DNA from: Siphonodentalium dalli
Taxonomy: Eukaryota > Mollusca > Scaphopoda > Gadilida > Siphonodentaliidae
NCBI GenBank assembly: GCA_032622095.1
Contig: CP136064.1
Span: 144,727,954-144,791,953 of the forward strand
DNA: 64,000 nt
Direction of reading: 5' to 3'
In this document: positions 36,099 through 44,934 of the stretch, one piece after another
How the letters are laid out: every line of letters starts with the position of its first letter
How positions within the stretch are numbered: the first letter of the stretch is position 1
The notes under the pieces: generated by a model
What the model saw: the letters and a program-made list of their open reading frames with translations, nothing else
Database searches by the model: none
What the model was told of the DNA's origin: nothing
Position numbers and translations under genes: made by a program

Positions 36099-36260
36099 TT
36101 AATGATTATTAGGAATTTCCATGATACAAGATATATACACCATTAAATTGTCATGTGTCCTTGTTTGTCAATTTTTTGTATTTTTCTGTTTGGACCCAAT
36201 AAAATAGGCTGTGCCTGAGTTTTGGGTCCAATTCATTCATGAGTTAATGAATAAATGTAT

Positions 36261-36734
36261 ATATTTTTTTTAATTATTGGGGACAGGGATACTGATAATA
36301 TGAAAATAGAGTCCCCCCCTATTTCAAGTCTATTGTGTACATGTACTTATAGGTGTCGTTGATCTAAGACGACTAATAAACAATTATTATTAAATAATTA
36401 ATCATATACCAAAAATAGTTGGACTCTGATTGCTGGAAATTCATATACAGGGGGGAATTAACACAGGAGGTCCTGTTGGATAAGTATCGTTGATCCTAAG
36501 GGGGGGGGGGGGTAAAAATATATTATCATATCTGGTCATATATGAATATATAGAGTGTTCCTTATCAGCTTAGAAGAGCGTTCCTTATCAGCTTAGACTG
36601 ACACACATCGGTCACATACCGTAACTAAGGAAATATCATGGGATATGTGCCTTTATTCTCAGAATTAGGGGGGCTAATAAATTATATTAACATACAAGCC
36701 TGAGTTTAATGTTCTTGTCACCAAATGCATGGCC
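36261..36734. other. unassigned AT-rich sequence
   Basis: No gene was seen. A 13-nt G tract lies at 36500-36512, and GAGCGTTCCTTATCAGCTTAG is tandemly echoed near 36555-36595. Confidence 0.4.
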
Positions 36735-37010
36735 TCATCTGCTATGGGAGACATACACTCAAATTGAAGTTCCCAAGTGATGAATATTGTGATGTACACC
36801 CATTGGGAACCTCAATTATGCAATGTGTTGTCTGCCAATTATGGGGAAAATAGTCTTCAAAAATAGAGAAACTAAACTTAAAAAGAAATAGAATCTATGT
36901 GAAAAAGTTTCTATAGAAATTTGATAATAAAGAAACTTGCCAGAGAAGATGAGGCCTAAGCAGAATGAGGTCCCCAGAGGGTCAATTTAGTGATGCTGGA
37001 CTGATATGCT
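36735..37010. repeat. diverged copy of the 458-bp repeat
   Basis: CACCCATTGGGAACCTCAAT, AGAAGATGAGGCCTAAGCAG and AATGAGGTCCCCAGAGGGT occur in the same order as in the array at 645-1840, with an insertion in the middle. Confidence 0.8.
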
Positions 37011-37334
37011 GGATAACGATCAACGAAGAGCGCTTGTTATCAGATCAGAAGATATATAATGGAAAATTTGCGCACAGAGGTAATTTGAGGGAGTGTCATA
37101 GGTAGGTGTCATTGACCTCAGATGACTTAAAAGGACACTAATAATTACAAATAAAGACCGTTTATTATCAACTTAAAGTGAGAAACTATGGCAATGTGCC
37201 AAATTCCATATTTTCTGGTCAAGTATTTCAAAAGCTAGAGAAAAATTAAATAAATTGAAATCCATATGCTCTACTTTTTTCATATTAACTTTTAGTATGC
37301 TAAAATTAATTGATGGCCTTATAAATCCTTTAGT

Positions 37335-37490
37335 CAAATTCTTATTGCGCTTAAGCGCATTTAGCTCCTATTGCGCTTAAGTTCAATAAGGAATCTCTTA
37401 TTGCACTTAAGCACAATAATGAATATTCCTTATTTTCCCTTATTGGGCTTAAGTGCAATAAGGGATTCCTTATTACGCTTACGCTAAATT
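37335..37490. repeat. cluster of TTATTGCGCTTAAG palindromes
   Basis: TTATTGCGCTTAAGCGCA, TATTGCGCTTAAGTTCAATA, TTATTGCACTTAAGCACAAT and TTATTGGGCTTAAGTGCAAT follow one another, each an imperfect palindrome around CTTAAG. The cluster also folds on itself as a whole (AAGGAATCTCTTATTG against CAATAAGGGATTCCTT). Confidence 0.8.
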
Positions 37491-37499
37491 ATTTATTAA

Positions 37500-38090
37500 A
37501 TGTCAATTTGGCATCCCATAGTATTCAGCATCAATTATATATACTTATCTCAATGCCTTTGTTAAGGAAATGAGAAATAAATTAATTGAGCCTGGGGTCA
37601 TGTGAGGGAGTGGTAGTGATGGCACCACCGATGACCTCATGGAGAGATTGATTCAAGAAGACTGATTTTCAAATTGATTTATTGTGATATTTTAATGCTA
37701 TAGATGAATTTTCACTAAATGAATCAAAATATAGTCAAGTGGTTAGCTCATACTTTTGAATAACTTTTCAAGTATCATGTAACTAAATAAAATATATGAA
37801 TACAAGATTTGTCAATAAACTGATGACCACAAATGACTCTCACTAGTTAGCTGACTTGAAATTGAATCATGGATCCTGGATTGAGATTACAGATTTACTA
37901 TCATGGGAATCATGGGAATGCGAACTGACAATTTGAGTCAAGTCAATCCTCGCACATATTCTCAAATCTCAACGCAAATTTTGATGGAATTTTTTATTTT
38001 TAATTGGAATGAAATCATCTACTATGAATGGCATTAACTTATATTTTGCTGTGTGGCAAACCTCAGCTTCTGGCAGGATTTAATTGATTT
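37500..38090. other. unassigned AT-rich sequence
   Basis: No coding frame, RNA or repeat was recognised. Confidence 0.4.
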
Positions 38091-38415
38091 ATTGTAGGTC
38101 AATATGACCGCTTTCGCAGATTCCTGCAGCTGTAGAGTCGACTCAATTAGATTTATTGTAGAATGTTTGGCAACTAGTAATACTAGTAACAGCCTTGAGC
38201 TATAGATATGTATTAACACATTACCTCAATACACCTTCCACATTAGGGTTATTTATTTTATGCCAAATGATTGATACTTGAAAAAATTCAAATTAGTCAT
38301 TTTAAATTTACTAGTAGTGGTAGTATTACTATAGGTCAACATGGCCGCTTTCGCAGATTGCTGCAAGGATACGCACTACGTTCATGACTGAACTAGTATT
38401 ACTAGTAACTGTTGC
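38091..38415. repeat. pair of diverged short repeats (ATGRCCGCTTTCGCAGATT)
   Basis: TATGACCGCTTTCGCAGATT at about 38104 and CATGGCCGCTTTCGCAGATT at about 38341 are each followed within ~80 bp by ACTAGTATTACTAGTAAC or its variant. This indicates a duplicated ~240-bp segment. Confidence 0.65.
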
Positions 38416-38417
38416 TG

Positions 38418-38797
38418 AATAGGTCACTCTCACCGGTTTTCTGTGATAAAGTTATCCAGGTTCCTAAATTTGTGATAAAGTTACCCAGGTTGGAGATAAT
38501 TGTGATAAAGTTACCCAGGTTAAGCAAATCTCACAATATCAACTCGATTTAATAGCGACAGAGGGAAATATTGTTCAGTTTTGGCAAGTAATAGCCCTTA
38601 TTAAGCATACATTAAGACATATTAGTACTGTAGTTCGTCATTTTGATCGCAAAATTAATAATTTGTTGCTAAACATAAAATGTTATTAACCTGGGTAACT
38701 TTATCACAATCCTCTCCAACCTGGGTAACTTTATCACAATTTCAGGAACCTGTGTACCTTTAAAAGGCTTTATCACAGAAAACCGGCGAGAGTGACA
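38418..38797. mobile_element. ~380-bp foldback element with internal 22-bp tandem repeats
   Basis: The left end GTCACTCTCACCGGTTTTCT pairs with the right end AGAAAACCGGCGAGAGTGAC. Inside each arm are copies of TTGTGATAAAGTTACCCAGG (three on the left, inverted copies on the right), ending at TTAACCTGGGTAACTTTATC. The ~170-bp centre is AT-rich. No clear target duplication was found. Confidence 0.85.
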
Positions 38798-38933
38798 TAT
38801 TCACTGATTCAGTGTGTTGTGCCTGTGGCACAAACTGTCTTGTACATCCATAATTCCATTGAAATTGAATATGTACTCCAGCTAGATTTAAGTCCAGTTC
38901 AGTCCAAAATCCTAATTGTATTGTCAAATTCCA

Positions 38934-39097
38934 CTGTGGTTGGTGTGATGTATTATTGTTTATTATTTTTATATACGTAAGCTCGGTAAGCGACATTATT
39001 TAGTAATACCCAAGGGAGGTAATTCTATAAAAAGGACGAATAAAGAACGTGTCATATGGAAGCAACGTGTTTTACTTTGAGCCTTTAAAACATTACA
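38934..39097 (+). repeat. 3' part of the 5' LTR of element X
   Basis: The LTR end is inferred from TTACA immediately followed by a primer-binding-site-like TGGTGTCAGAAATGG at 39098. A TATA box (TATAAAAAG, 39026-39034) and AATAAAG (about 39040) fit an LTR promoter/R region. The left boundary is a guess (TGTGG near 38934) because no second LTR of X is in the window. Confidence 0.55.
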
Positions 39098-39108
39098 TGG
39101 TGTCAGAA

Positions 39109-39353
39109 ATGGAACAACTAAAGCCTCCTGGAGTCCTGATAATTGAAGAAAACTTAGCAGACAACTATCGAGAATGGTTGCAAGGGTATTCGCTGTACGC
39201 CACAGCTACAGGGGTCGACGGAAAGACCGGTAAAGTGCAGGTCGCGACATTCCTCACAATAGCCGGACATGACGCTCGTCGAGTTTACAACACATTTGTC
39301 ATTGCTGACGGTTATAAAAACAAACTCGATGTTTTAATAGGCAAATTCCAAAA
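39109..39353 (+). pseudogene. element X gag, N-terminal part
   Basis: The start ATG overlaps the primer-binding site (TGGTGTCAGAAATGG). The frame encodes a Gypsy/mag-like Gag N-terminus (MEQLKPPGVLIIEENLADNY, then WLQGYSLYATATGV and FLTIAGHDARRVYNTF). It is cut at GKF by insertion of element Y and continues at about 44346 with DYCEPRKNLTY. Gag is the structural protein that assembles element particles in the cytoplasm. Confidence 0.8.
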
Positions 39354-39614
39354 TGTGCAACCGGAACTCGACCGAGCAGAAGAAGAGCAGACGACAGGAA
39401 GACAAACTCAACCGGAACTCAACCGAGCAGAAGACAAGCAGACACGCCCAACCTATGAAGACGGAAGAAGACCCTAAACCGAGCAGACGACAGGAAGATA
39501 AACTCAACCAGGAGAAACCCAGATGCCGATGATTGAACATTATTGACTTTGTTGTAAATAAATAATCAAACCGTTTTGATAGCCTTAAGAGTTATATGTA
39601 CCCGTATTGGCACA
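39354..39614 (+). repeat. 5' LTR of element Y
   Basis: This matches 44050-44345. It contains tandem GAGCAGACGACAGGAAGA and CTCAACCGGAACTCAACC motifs, the polyadenylation-like AAATAAATAATC, and the end TATGTACCCGTATTGGCACA. The 3' LTR has one more copy of the internal repeat and a few substitutions (for example ACCGTTTTG against ACCGTTCTG). Confidence 0.85.
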
Positions 39615-39625
39615 TATCTCTTAAC

Positions 39626-39645
39626 TGGTGCCTTCGAGCCAGGAT
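39626..39645 (+). promoter_or_regulatory. primer-binding site of element Y
   Basis: TGGTGCCTTCGAGCCAGGAT begins 12 nt after the LTR end, preceded by TATCTCTTAAC. Its TGG start is complementary to a tRNA CCA terminus. I cannot name the tRNA. Confidence 0.6.
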
Positions 39646-39750
39646 CTGAACGATAATCGCAGACACAACGTGAAACCAGAAGAAGAACAGTGTGAACAGA
39701 AACAGTGTGGGAAAATTCGCAAAACGTGAGTCTAACTGTTTATATGCATA

Positions 39751-40065
39751 ATGGCTTCAATCGAATGTTGGACATGTCGAGGTAATCATTTTGCCCGTGA
39801 CTGCACCTTTAAGACCGAAAATCAAAGGCACATAGCTTGCTGGGTTTGTGAAGGAAATCATTTGGCTGGGAATTGCCCCTCTAAATCTGGAAACCCGAAG
39901 CAAAGGCAATGGAACGCGCCAATATCACCATATATAGCAAACCTCCGGAACCAACCCAATCGGTCACGTGGCCCACCCAATAATGCGCCGAATCACAGCC
40001 GGAAATATCCGACATCAAACAGACCACCCCAATTAATGACCCTACCCGCATACCAAAAAAACTAG
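39751..40065 (+). CDS. element Y Gag remnant with two CCHC zinc knuckles
   Basis: The 104-residue frame begins MASIECWTC and carries two CX2CX4HX4C knuckles (CWTCRGNHFARDC and CWVCEGNHLAGNC, residues about 6-19 and 31-44), then a basic, Pro/Asn-rich tail. Zinc knuckles bind the element RNA for packaging. There is no capsid region, so either the capsid was lost or a separate Gag supplies it. The frame ends at TAG 40063-40065, overlapping the frameshift heptamer. Confidence 0.82.
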   Translation: MASIECWTCRGNHFARDCTFKTENQRHIACWVCEGNHLAGNCPSKSGNPKQRQWNAPISPYIANLRNQPNRSRGPPNNAPNHSRKYPTSNRPPQLMTLPAYQKN

Positions 40066-40098
40066 GGAATCCTCTCATTGAGGCCACGAATGGGAGGA
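40056..40098 (+). promoter_or_regulatory. programmed -1 ribosomal frameshift signal
   Basis: A AAA AAC lies at 40056-40062 in the correct phase of the upstream frame (CAA AAA AAC TAG). After a 7-nt spacer comes a 10-bp stem, TCCTCTCATT (40070-40079) with AATGGGAGGA (40089-40098), including one U-G pair and a 9-nt loop. Slipping back by one gives AAA AAA CTA GGG, which enters the protease frame and stays open to 41648. The loop CCAC (40084-40087) could pair with GTGG at 40116-40119 to form a pseudoknot. Heptamer, spacer and stem all match known retroelement signals; use in vivo is inferred. Confidence 0.85.
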
Positions 40099-41648
40099 AA
40101 TATAACATAAATATTGTGGGGAACCCCAGCTCATGTTTAGTTAGAATAGGTAAAAATAAATATCGCTCATTAGTGGATAGTGGCGCGGAAGTGTCATTGA
40201 TTCACAAACGCGTCTATGACGCATTACAGTTTCGACCAAAACTAACTAGGGAACACATTAACCTTAGCTCCGTGAATGGGAAATCACTGGGTGTACTTGG
40301 TAGCGTGGAACTAACCTTCAGAATGGCGAAACTAAAATTAACCCATAAATTTTATGTGGTGAATGATATGACCCGGAATATGATCTTGGGAAGAGATTGG
40401 TTGACCTCTCGGGGGGTCAGACTGTATTATGATCTGGGATGCCTCAAGGTCAGTGACGTGTATGTCCCATTGGAAGCAGATGCGCATATCGCTTCCCTTC
40501 TGAGATTAACCAGCAAAGTTAGTTTAAAGCCCCAAACATCAACTTTATGTATGGGTAAATCGAAAAACTTAGCTTCTCTTCACGAGTCGACATTAGTAGA
40601 GGTTGCCCAAATCGAGAAAGGTTACCTAGCATCAAAACCCGGTTTGGAGGTAAGGAATTCGATTTCGGAACTAGGTAAAAGACAACAAGTCCCATTGCTA
40701 CTCGTGAACAACACTAATAAAACCGTTTATCTACGGCGCGGCAGCGTAGTTGGAAAATCAGTCACGTATGAACGAAGACGCAATCGTGCTGGGAAGAGTT
40801 ATTGTCAAATAGCATTACGGCAACAGCCTAAATCACCTACGCTGGTGCACAAACACATGAGACAGGCGAAACGCCAACAAGCAGCGAAATTTAACAAAAA
40901 GGGCACAGACACCAAATTCGAGATTGGCGAGGCCGTCTATGTGAAGAATCATTTACGAAAAAGCAAACTTGAAAGCAAATGGAAACCCTACTTCCGCATA
41001 ACCAAGCAAATAACGCCCGTTACTTTCGAGTTAAGGAATCAATTAACTGGGAAAGTCACACAATCCCACGCTGAACATATGCGCAAGGCCAACCTTGAAT
41101 GGGAAATCCCCAAAACTGACAACAACAAGCGTGCTCAAACGTATGTTGTTCCCCCCGAAGACGAAGATAGCGACGTTCCTGCCCCTAACCCTGTGGGTGG
41201 GTCTTCTGGCGATGAAACGGAACCATTACCAGATGATGTAATCGCTCGATATCGGAGACAATGTTCGGACTCCGACGACGAAGATGTCCCTTTAAGCGAG
41301 CTTAAGATGCGCTTACAGCATAGAAAAGCGCGACTCGCACGTTCAGAGCCGCTACAAAACCCTGACTCGTCCACGGACGAGGAAGCAAAGCTGAATGCCA
41401 AAGCACGACGCGTTTCTGCGCCTCGCCGACACGGGCGCAAAATAACAAAGATGCTTACAAGTGAAGACAGCTCAGAGGATGAATTAATGGAAGTGGCCGC
41501 CATCGAATCGACCCCTCGTGAATGTAGGCCCGTACCGACCCCACGCAAGTGTAAGCAGCTCGTGAATGGAGCAAACAGCAACTTGATAAGTAAACCGTCA
41601 TTACAAACTCTGCTATCAGCGATAATAATAGAGTGCTCGAAACAGTGA
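40062..41648 (+). CDS. element Y protease fused to integrase C-terminal domain
   Basis: Entered by -1 frameshift; there is no good ATG at the 5' end. The retropepsin has LVDSGAEVSLI (catalytic DSG) and MILGRDWL. After about residue 220 the sequence changes to an integrase C-terminal tail: KFEIGEAVYVKN, SKWKPYFRITKQITPVTFEL, GKVTQSHAEHMRKA, an SH3-like DNA-binding fold. An acidic/Ser-rich extension follows with several EDSSEDE-type patches. RT, RNase H, the HHCC zinc finger and the DDE core are missing, yet the frame runs on for about 510 codons to TGA. The deletion is therefore in frame, or was kept open afterwards. Confidence 0.8.
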   Translation, partial: LGNPLIEATNGRKYNINIVGNPSSCLVRIGKNKYRSLVDSGAEVSLIHKRVYDALQFRPKLTREHINLSSVNGKSLGVLGSVELTFRMAKLKLTHKFYVVNDMTRNMILGRDWLTSRGVRLYYDLGCLKVSDVYVPLEADAHIASLLRLTSKVSLKPQTSTLCMGKSKNLASLHESTLVEVAQIEKGYLASKPGLEVRNSISELGKRQQVPLLLVNNTNKTVYLRRGSVVGKSVTYERRRNRAGKSYCQIALRQQPKSPTLVHKHMRQAKRQQAAKFNKKGTDTKFEIGEAVYVKNHLRKSKLESKWKPYFRITKQITPVTFELRNQLTGKVTQSHAEHMRKANLEWEIPKTDNNKRAQTYVVPPEDEDSDVPAPNPVGGSSGDETEPLPDDVIARYRRQCSDSDDEDVPLSELKMRLQHRKARLARSEPLQNPDSSTDEEAKLNAKARRVSAPRRHGRKITKMLTSEDSSEDELMEVAAIESTPRECRPVPTPRKCKQLVNGANSNLISKPSLQTLLSAIIIECSKQ

Positions 41649-41997
41649 CCTGGGGTCCATTACAGAAGAAATGGGACCCTGCCCTTAACTGGCTTATTGG
41701 CGAACCTAACCTGGCTCCGTAATATTTAGCCCAGTGGCCCAACCAAGTCGAAATAAGTAGTCGTGCCCCTACCGATCACAGGTCGCGCGTCCCCATGAAA
41801 CCCGACACTTGCGCGTAGCAATTCAATAAATAAACCCTTAAACTTTACAATCACGCGCCGAGAGATAACGCGCACCGCGCCGACGTGCACGTCGCCACCC
41901 TTAGGGTTACTGCGTTTAAGCGCACCCCGCTCAAATAAACACGATCGAAAATATGCTCACGACTGACTTAGTGAACGAAAAAGTATTACCCCAATGA
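41649..41997 (+). other. non-coding interval of element Y
   Basis: GC-richer than the surroundings, with CpG-rich patches (CACGCGCCGAGAGATAACGC, CCGCGCCGACGTGCACGTCG) and two AATAAA hexamers. No frame of note. Confidence 0.5.
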
Positions 41998-42285
41998 ATG
42001 GTAGAGATGGCCATGGTAGTATTTTGCCCTAGTAACAACTACAGTAGTAATTTTCGTTATCTTGACCCCCGATTCTGGTGGAAATTTGTTAAACATCATT
42101 TGCCAAGGTTAGCCATTATGTATAATAAGCAGTTAGACCAGCGACCTGAGGATATCCCGAATGCCGTGTTCAAAGAGCCCATAGACGAAACAATGGAGAC
42201 GGATGCACCAAAGCCGTCTGCGCTGTTCCGGGACAACACTCAGGAACGCCTACACGTATATCCAATTATAGCCGTCAGAGACTAA
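41998..42285 (+). CDS. element Y small ORF, unknown
   Basis: A 95-codon frame begins MVEMAMVVF and contains RYLDPRFWWKFVKHHLPRL and an acidic middle (EDIPNAVFKEPIDETMETD). I do not recognise it. Its place between the pol remnant and the 3' LTR is where some LTR elements carry env or accessory frames, but it has no signal peptide or membrane segment. Confidence 0.4.
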   Translation: MVEMAMVVFCPSNNYSSNFRYLDPRFWWKFVKHHLPRLAIMYNKQLDQRPEDIPNAVFKEPIDETMETDAPKPSALFRDNTQERLHVYPIIAVRD

Positions 42286-42684
42286 CCACATCTGTGGCGG
42301 ATTTGGATTAGTATTAAGGATGTATCATATATTAATGTATTCCGCATTTCCTCCGTATTTATTGTTGAGTTGATATTGGAATCATTTGCATGTATATAGA
42401 CGTTTATGCATTTCATATATTTCGAATATTAATTGTGGCATAACGATGTCCACGGTATTATAGTTGTATAATTATCAGAATTATTGTAGCAAGCGTTGAA
42501 TAGGGACTAGAAATCCCGACATGCAGTCATACGTTTTGATGATTGAAATCAATCACCCCGACTGATCTTGTGTTTAACTGTTCGTCAACCAAACAATCTA
42601 TAGAATTAGTTGTAAATTCCATTTTCGTATTGGGCCGATCTGACGGCCCTCAAGCGATACCGATAAATTGGAAAAGTAACCATT
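42286..42684 (+). other. non-coding interval of element Y
   Basis: AT-rich with no frame or repeat noted. It separates the two accessory frames. Confidence 0.4.
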
Positions 42685-43275
42685 GTGTATACTGACTGTG
42701 TCATTTGTTCTCAAACCTCACACAAATATCCGTTTGAGTATTACAGGCTGACCATGGCGGTGGAACAAGGGTCGACCAGTTGTCAGAACCTACCCCCATA
42801 CTCGGACATTGAGGACGAAAATACCTCGACATCCGATGATGACGATATGACACCCAATTCAGATGCACGACCATCCACCAGCAGGCGGCCGCATGAAAGC
42901 TACCTCGACATGATGCCGCGCATGCAGTCACCCACATTCTACAACCAGCCATGGGTACAGCCTTACACCGAGCATAGACGATATTACGCAATGCAGTCAC
43001 CTCCCCCGCCTTACAGCCCGCCCAGAGAAAATGAAGATGCACTCATCGACATCGACCCCGATTGGTACTACTTCACGGACGAACACCGACAGCCGATCCA
43101 GACTCGCCAGCGAACCTACGCTAGAGCACGACAGCAGCCGTACCAACGACACCGACGGACATACGAACAACGAAGGCCTCTCATTCACCGATGCCGCTGT
43201 TGCGAACTACTCCGACGAATCATCAACCTGCTACGCAGCGACGGATTGGACTTGCGATTTCAGGATCAACTTTAA
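42685..43275 (+). CDS. element Y accessory ORF with PPxY motif and Cys/Leu-rich tail
   Basis: A 196-codon frame; Met24 at 42754 has a better context (GACCATGG) and would give 173 residues. Features are an acidic Ser-rich N-terminal part (DIEDENTSTSDDDD), a PPPPYSPP motif (PPPY at residues 107-110), an Arg/Gln-rich stretch and the tail CRCCELLRRIINLLRSDG. PPxY motifs recruit NEDD4-type ligases in retroviral budding, so a particle-release or trafficking role is possible; that is inference. No transmembrane segment is visible, so it is not an obvious envelope. The C-terminal ~30 codons are duplicated downstream. Confidence 0.5.
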   Translation: MYTDCVICSQTSHKYPFEYYRLTMAVEQGSTSCQNLPPYSDIEDENTSTSDDDDMTPNSDARPSTSRRPHESYLDMMPRMQSPTFYNQPWVQPYTEHRRYYAMQSPPPPYSPPRENEDALIDIDPDWYYFTDEHRQPIQTRQRTYARARQQPYQRHRRTYEQRRPLIHRCRCCELLRRIINLLRSDGLDLRFQDQL

Positions 43276-43369
43276 AATCAAAAAAAGTCACAGCCAGTAG
43301 GTCGGAGTTGTCTGAGAGACGCCCAGACGACCCGATTTGCATGGAGACGGACGACATCGCACCAGCTAT

Positions 43370-43463
43370 CTATCGCCGATGCCGCTGTTGCGAAACACTT
43401 CGACGAATCATCGACCTGCTGCGCAGCGACGAATTGGACTTGCGATTTCAAGATCAACTTTAA
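43370..43463 (+). pseudogene. duplicated C-terminal segment of the accessory ORF
   Basis: RRCRCCETLRRIIDLLRSDE...LRFQDQL and the following stop repeat the end of the frame above with a few substitutions (ELL to ETL, IIN to IID, DGL to DEL). The two copies are ~190 bp apart, pointing to a local tandem duplication. Confidence 0.75.
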
Positions 43464-44049
43464 ATCGAAAAAGTGAAGGAGTAATGTGCCAAGACAACCC
43501 CAGGGACATAACTTTCAACCCGGGAAGAAGACAGGCAATCTCTAAGTCGCGGGGGCGCTAGATTACCACACATATCAGCGCCACTGTCGGCCACATCTAG
43601 ATTGTCAAATACTGGACATCAAAAGAGATTAGCGGACACCCAGGCAGTACCCATGTCCGACACATACACATGTGGATAATTGGGGAGTAAACAGACCGAT
43701 CTTGGGATTAGCGGGACCAGATACCTCGCCTAGAAAAGCTATTGAAACCCAATGCAGCGCGATGGACGAAAGGAGTAGTCTAAAGGACGCATAGGAAAAT
43801 GACGATCGCCCGATTACCCTAGGTACGCCTAGAATCGATTCGCCGTGAATATGCACCGGGCTGTCATTAATGCCCTCTGTGTATTTAGTAAGAAGAAAGC
43901 CGACACCGATAGCCAGTTCTAACCGACAACCAAGATGTGACCAACGACTCTCGTGGCACTAAGAAGACAGCTAGGATCTCCAGCCGGGAACATGGATAGG
44001 AATACAAGGTAAACATTACAATCCTGTATTTCTAACAACGCTACCCCGA
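43464..44049 (+). other. element Y 3' non-coding region
   Basis: No frame with recognisable content. The segment leads to the 3' LTR, and I see no clear polypurine tract immediately before TGTGCC at 44050. Confidence 0.4.
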
Positions 44050-44345
44050 TGTGCCGACGAAGAAGCGAAGCAGACGACAGGAAGAGGAACTCAACCGGAA
44101 CTCAACCGAGCAGAAGAGCAGACGACAGGAAGACAAACTCAACCGGAACTCAACCGAGCAGAAGACAAGCAGACATGCCGAACCTATGAAGACGGAAGAA
44201 GACCCTAAACCGAGCAGACGACAGGAAGATAAACTCAACCAGGAGAAACCCAGATGCCGATGATTGAACATTATTGACTTTGTTGTAAATAAATAATCAA
44301 ACCGTTCTGATAGCCTTAAGAGTTATATGTACCCGTATTGGCACA
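44050..44345 (+). repeat. 3' LTR of element Y
   Basis: A direct repeat of 39354-39614 with one extra internal GAGCAGACGACAGG unit, ending GTATTGGCACA before X gag resumes at AAGACTATTG. Part of it was read as an apparent frame at 44051-44263; that is not a gene. Confidence 0.85.
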
Positions 44346-44930
44346 AAGACTATTGTGAACCAAGAAAAAACTTGACATATATCAGACACACATTTTTCAC
44401 CAGAAATCAAGGTGAGCAAGAGCCATTTGATAATTACGTCACAGATTTGAAGAACAAAGCAAAATCGTGTGAATTTGGTGATCTAAATGAAGGTTTGATC
44501 AGAGACAGAATAGTATGTGGAATATTTGATGAAAATTGCCGTGCTCGTTTGTTGCGTGAATCAGATTTAGCTCTTGAAAAAGCCATTGACATTTGCAGAG
44601 CACAGGAAGTCAGTTTTCGTCAACTCAAATCCCTGAAAATTAATGATGAACAGACAGTAGCCGCAGTATCGAAAAAGACAAACAATAAAGGTGCATATGA
44701 CTACCAAAGAAATCGTGGTGCCAACAATTATGAAGAAAAAGTTCCGTACAAAAATGTCGGAGCCAATAATTATGAAAAAAAGTTTCCGTGTAAGAACTGT
44801 GGATATAGCCATGGCAAAATATGCCCTGCTTATGGCAAAATTTGCCATTTTTTTTTCGATGCCGAACCATTTTTTCAAACAGTGTTCAGCCAGAAAAAAA
44901 GAAGAAAATACATTCCGTGAAGACGACTGC
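44346..44930 (+). pseudogene. element X gag, C-terminal part
   Basis: The frame resumes with DYCEPRKNLTYIRHTFFTRN, then DLKNKAKSCEFGDLNEGLI, IVCGIFDENCRARLLRESDL and KAIDICRAQE, a Gypsy/mag-type capsid C-terminus. A zinc-knuckle region (KNCGYSHGKICPAYGKICHF) is broken by a frame change near 44850, after which the downstream half (PNHFFKQC-like) lies in another frame. Confidence 0.8.
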
Positions 44931-44934
44931 ATCT

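Larger units (their letters stand above)
30028..36260 (+). mobile_element. 5'-truncated LINE with three nested insertions
   Basis: The order of parts is endonuclease (30028-30853), insertion (30856-32474), RT N-terminal half (32479-33207), insertion (33208-33754), RT C-terminal half and zinc-finger tail (33762-35275), then a 3' UTR split by a MITE (35507-36098). The apparent 3' end is around ATGAGTTAATGAATAAATGT, near 36260. The reading frame is broken by the insertions, by an A-run slip near 30430 and by an in-frame TAA at 34256-34258. Protein style (APE endonuclease, YADD, C-terminal CxC...HxxxxC) fits the CR1/Jockey superfamily; the clade is inference. Confidence 0.85.
39354..44345 (+). 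mobile_element. LTR retrotransposon Y, internally deleted, nested in X gag
   Basis: Two direct LTR copies (39354-39614 and 44050-44345), both starting TGTGC and ending GGCACA, enclose a primer site, a zinc-knuckle ORF, a protease/integrase-tail ORF and two extra ORFs. X gag lies on both sides, so Y is the younger insertion. The target duplication is not clean: CAAAA on the left and CAAAG on the right is the best reading. The coding part is GC-richer than its surroundings. RT, RNase H and the integrase core are absent, so Y would need another element's enzymes to move. Confidence 0.85.

Noticed and set aside
40116-40118. GTG as the start of the protease frame
   Set aside because: Eukaryotic initiation at GTG is unlikely. 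The same frame is open from 40062, where the -1 frameshift signal places ribosomes.
41135-41581. 148-codon minus-strand frame, Ser-rich
   Set aside because: It is the antisense of the acidic, Ser-rich extension of the Y protease/integrase frame and has no independent support.
42685-43275. Envelope protein of an LTR element
   Set aside because: The position is suitable, but there is no signal peptide, fusion peptide or transmembrane helix.
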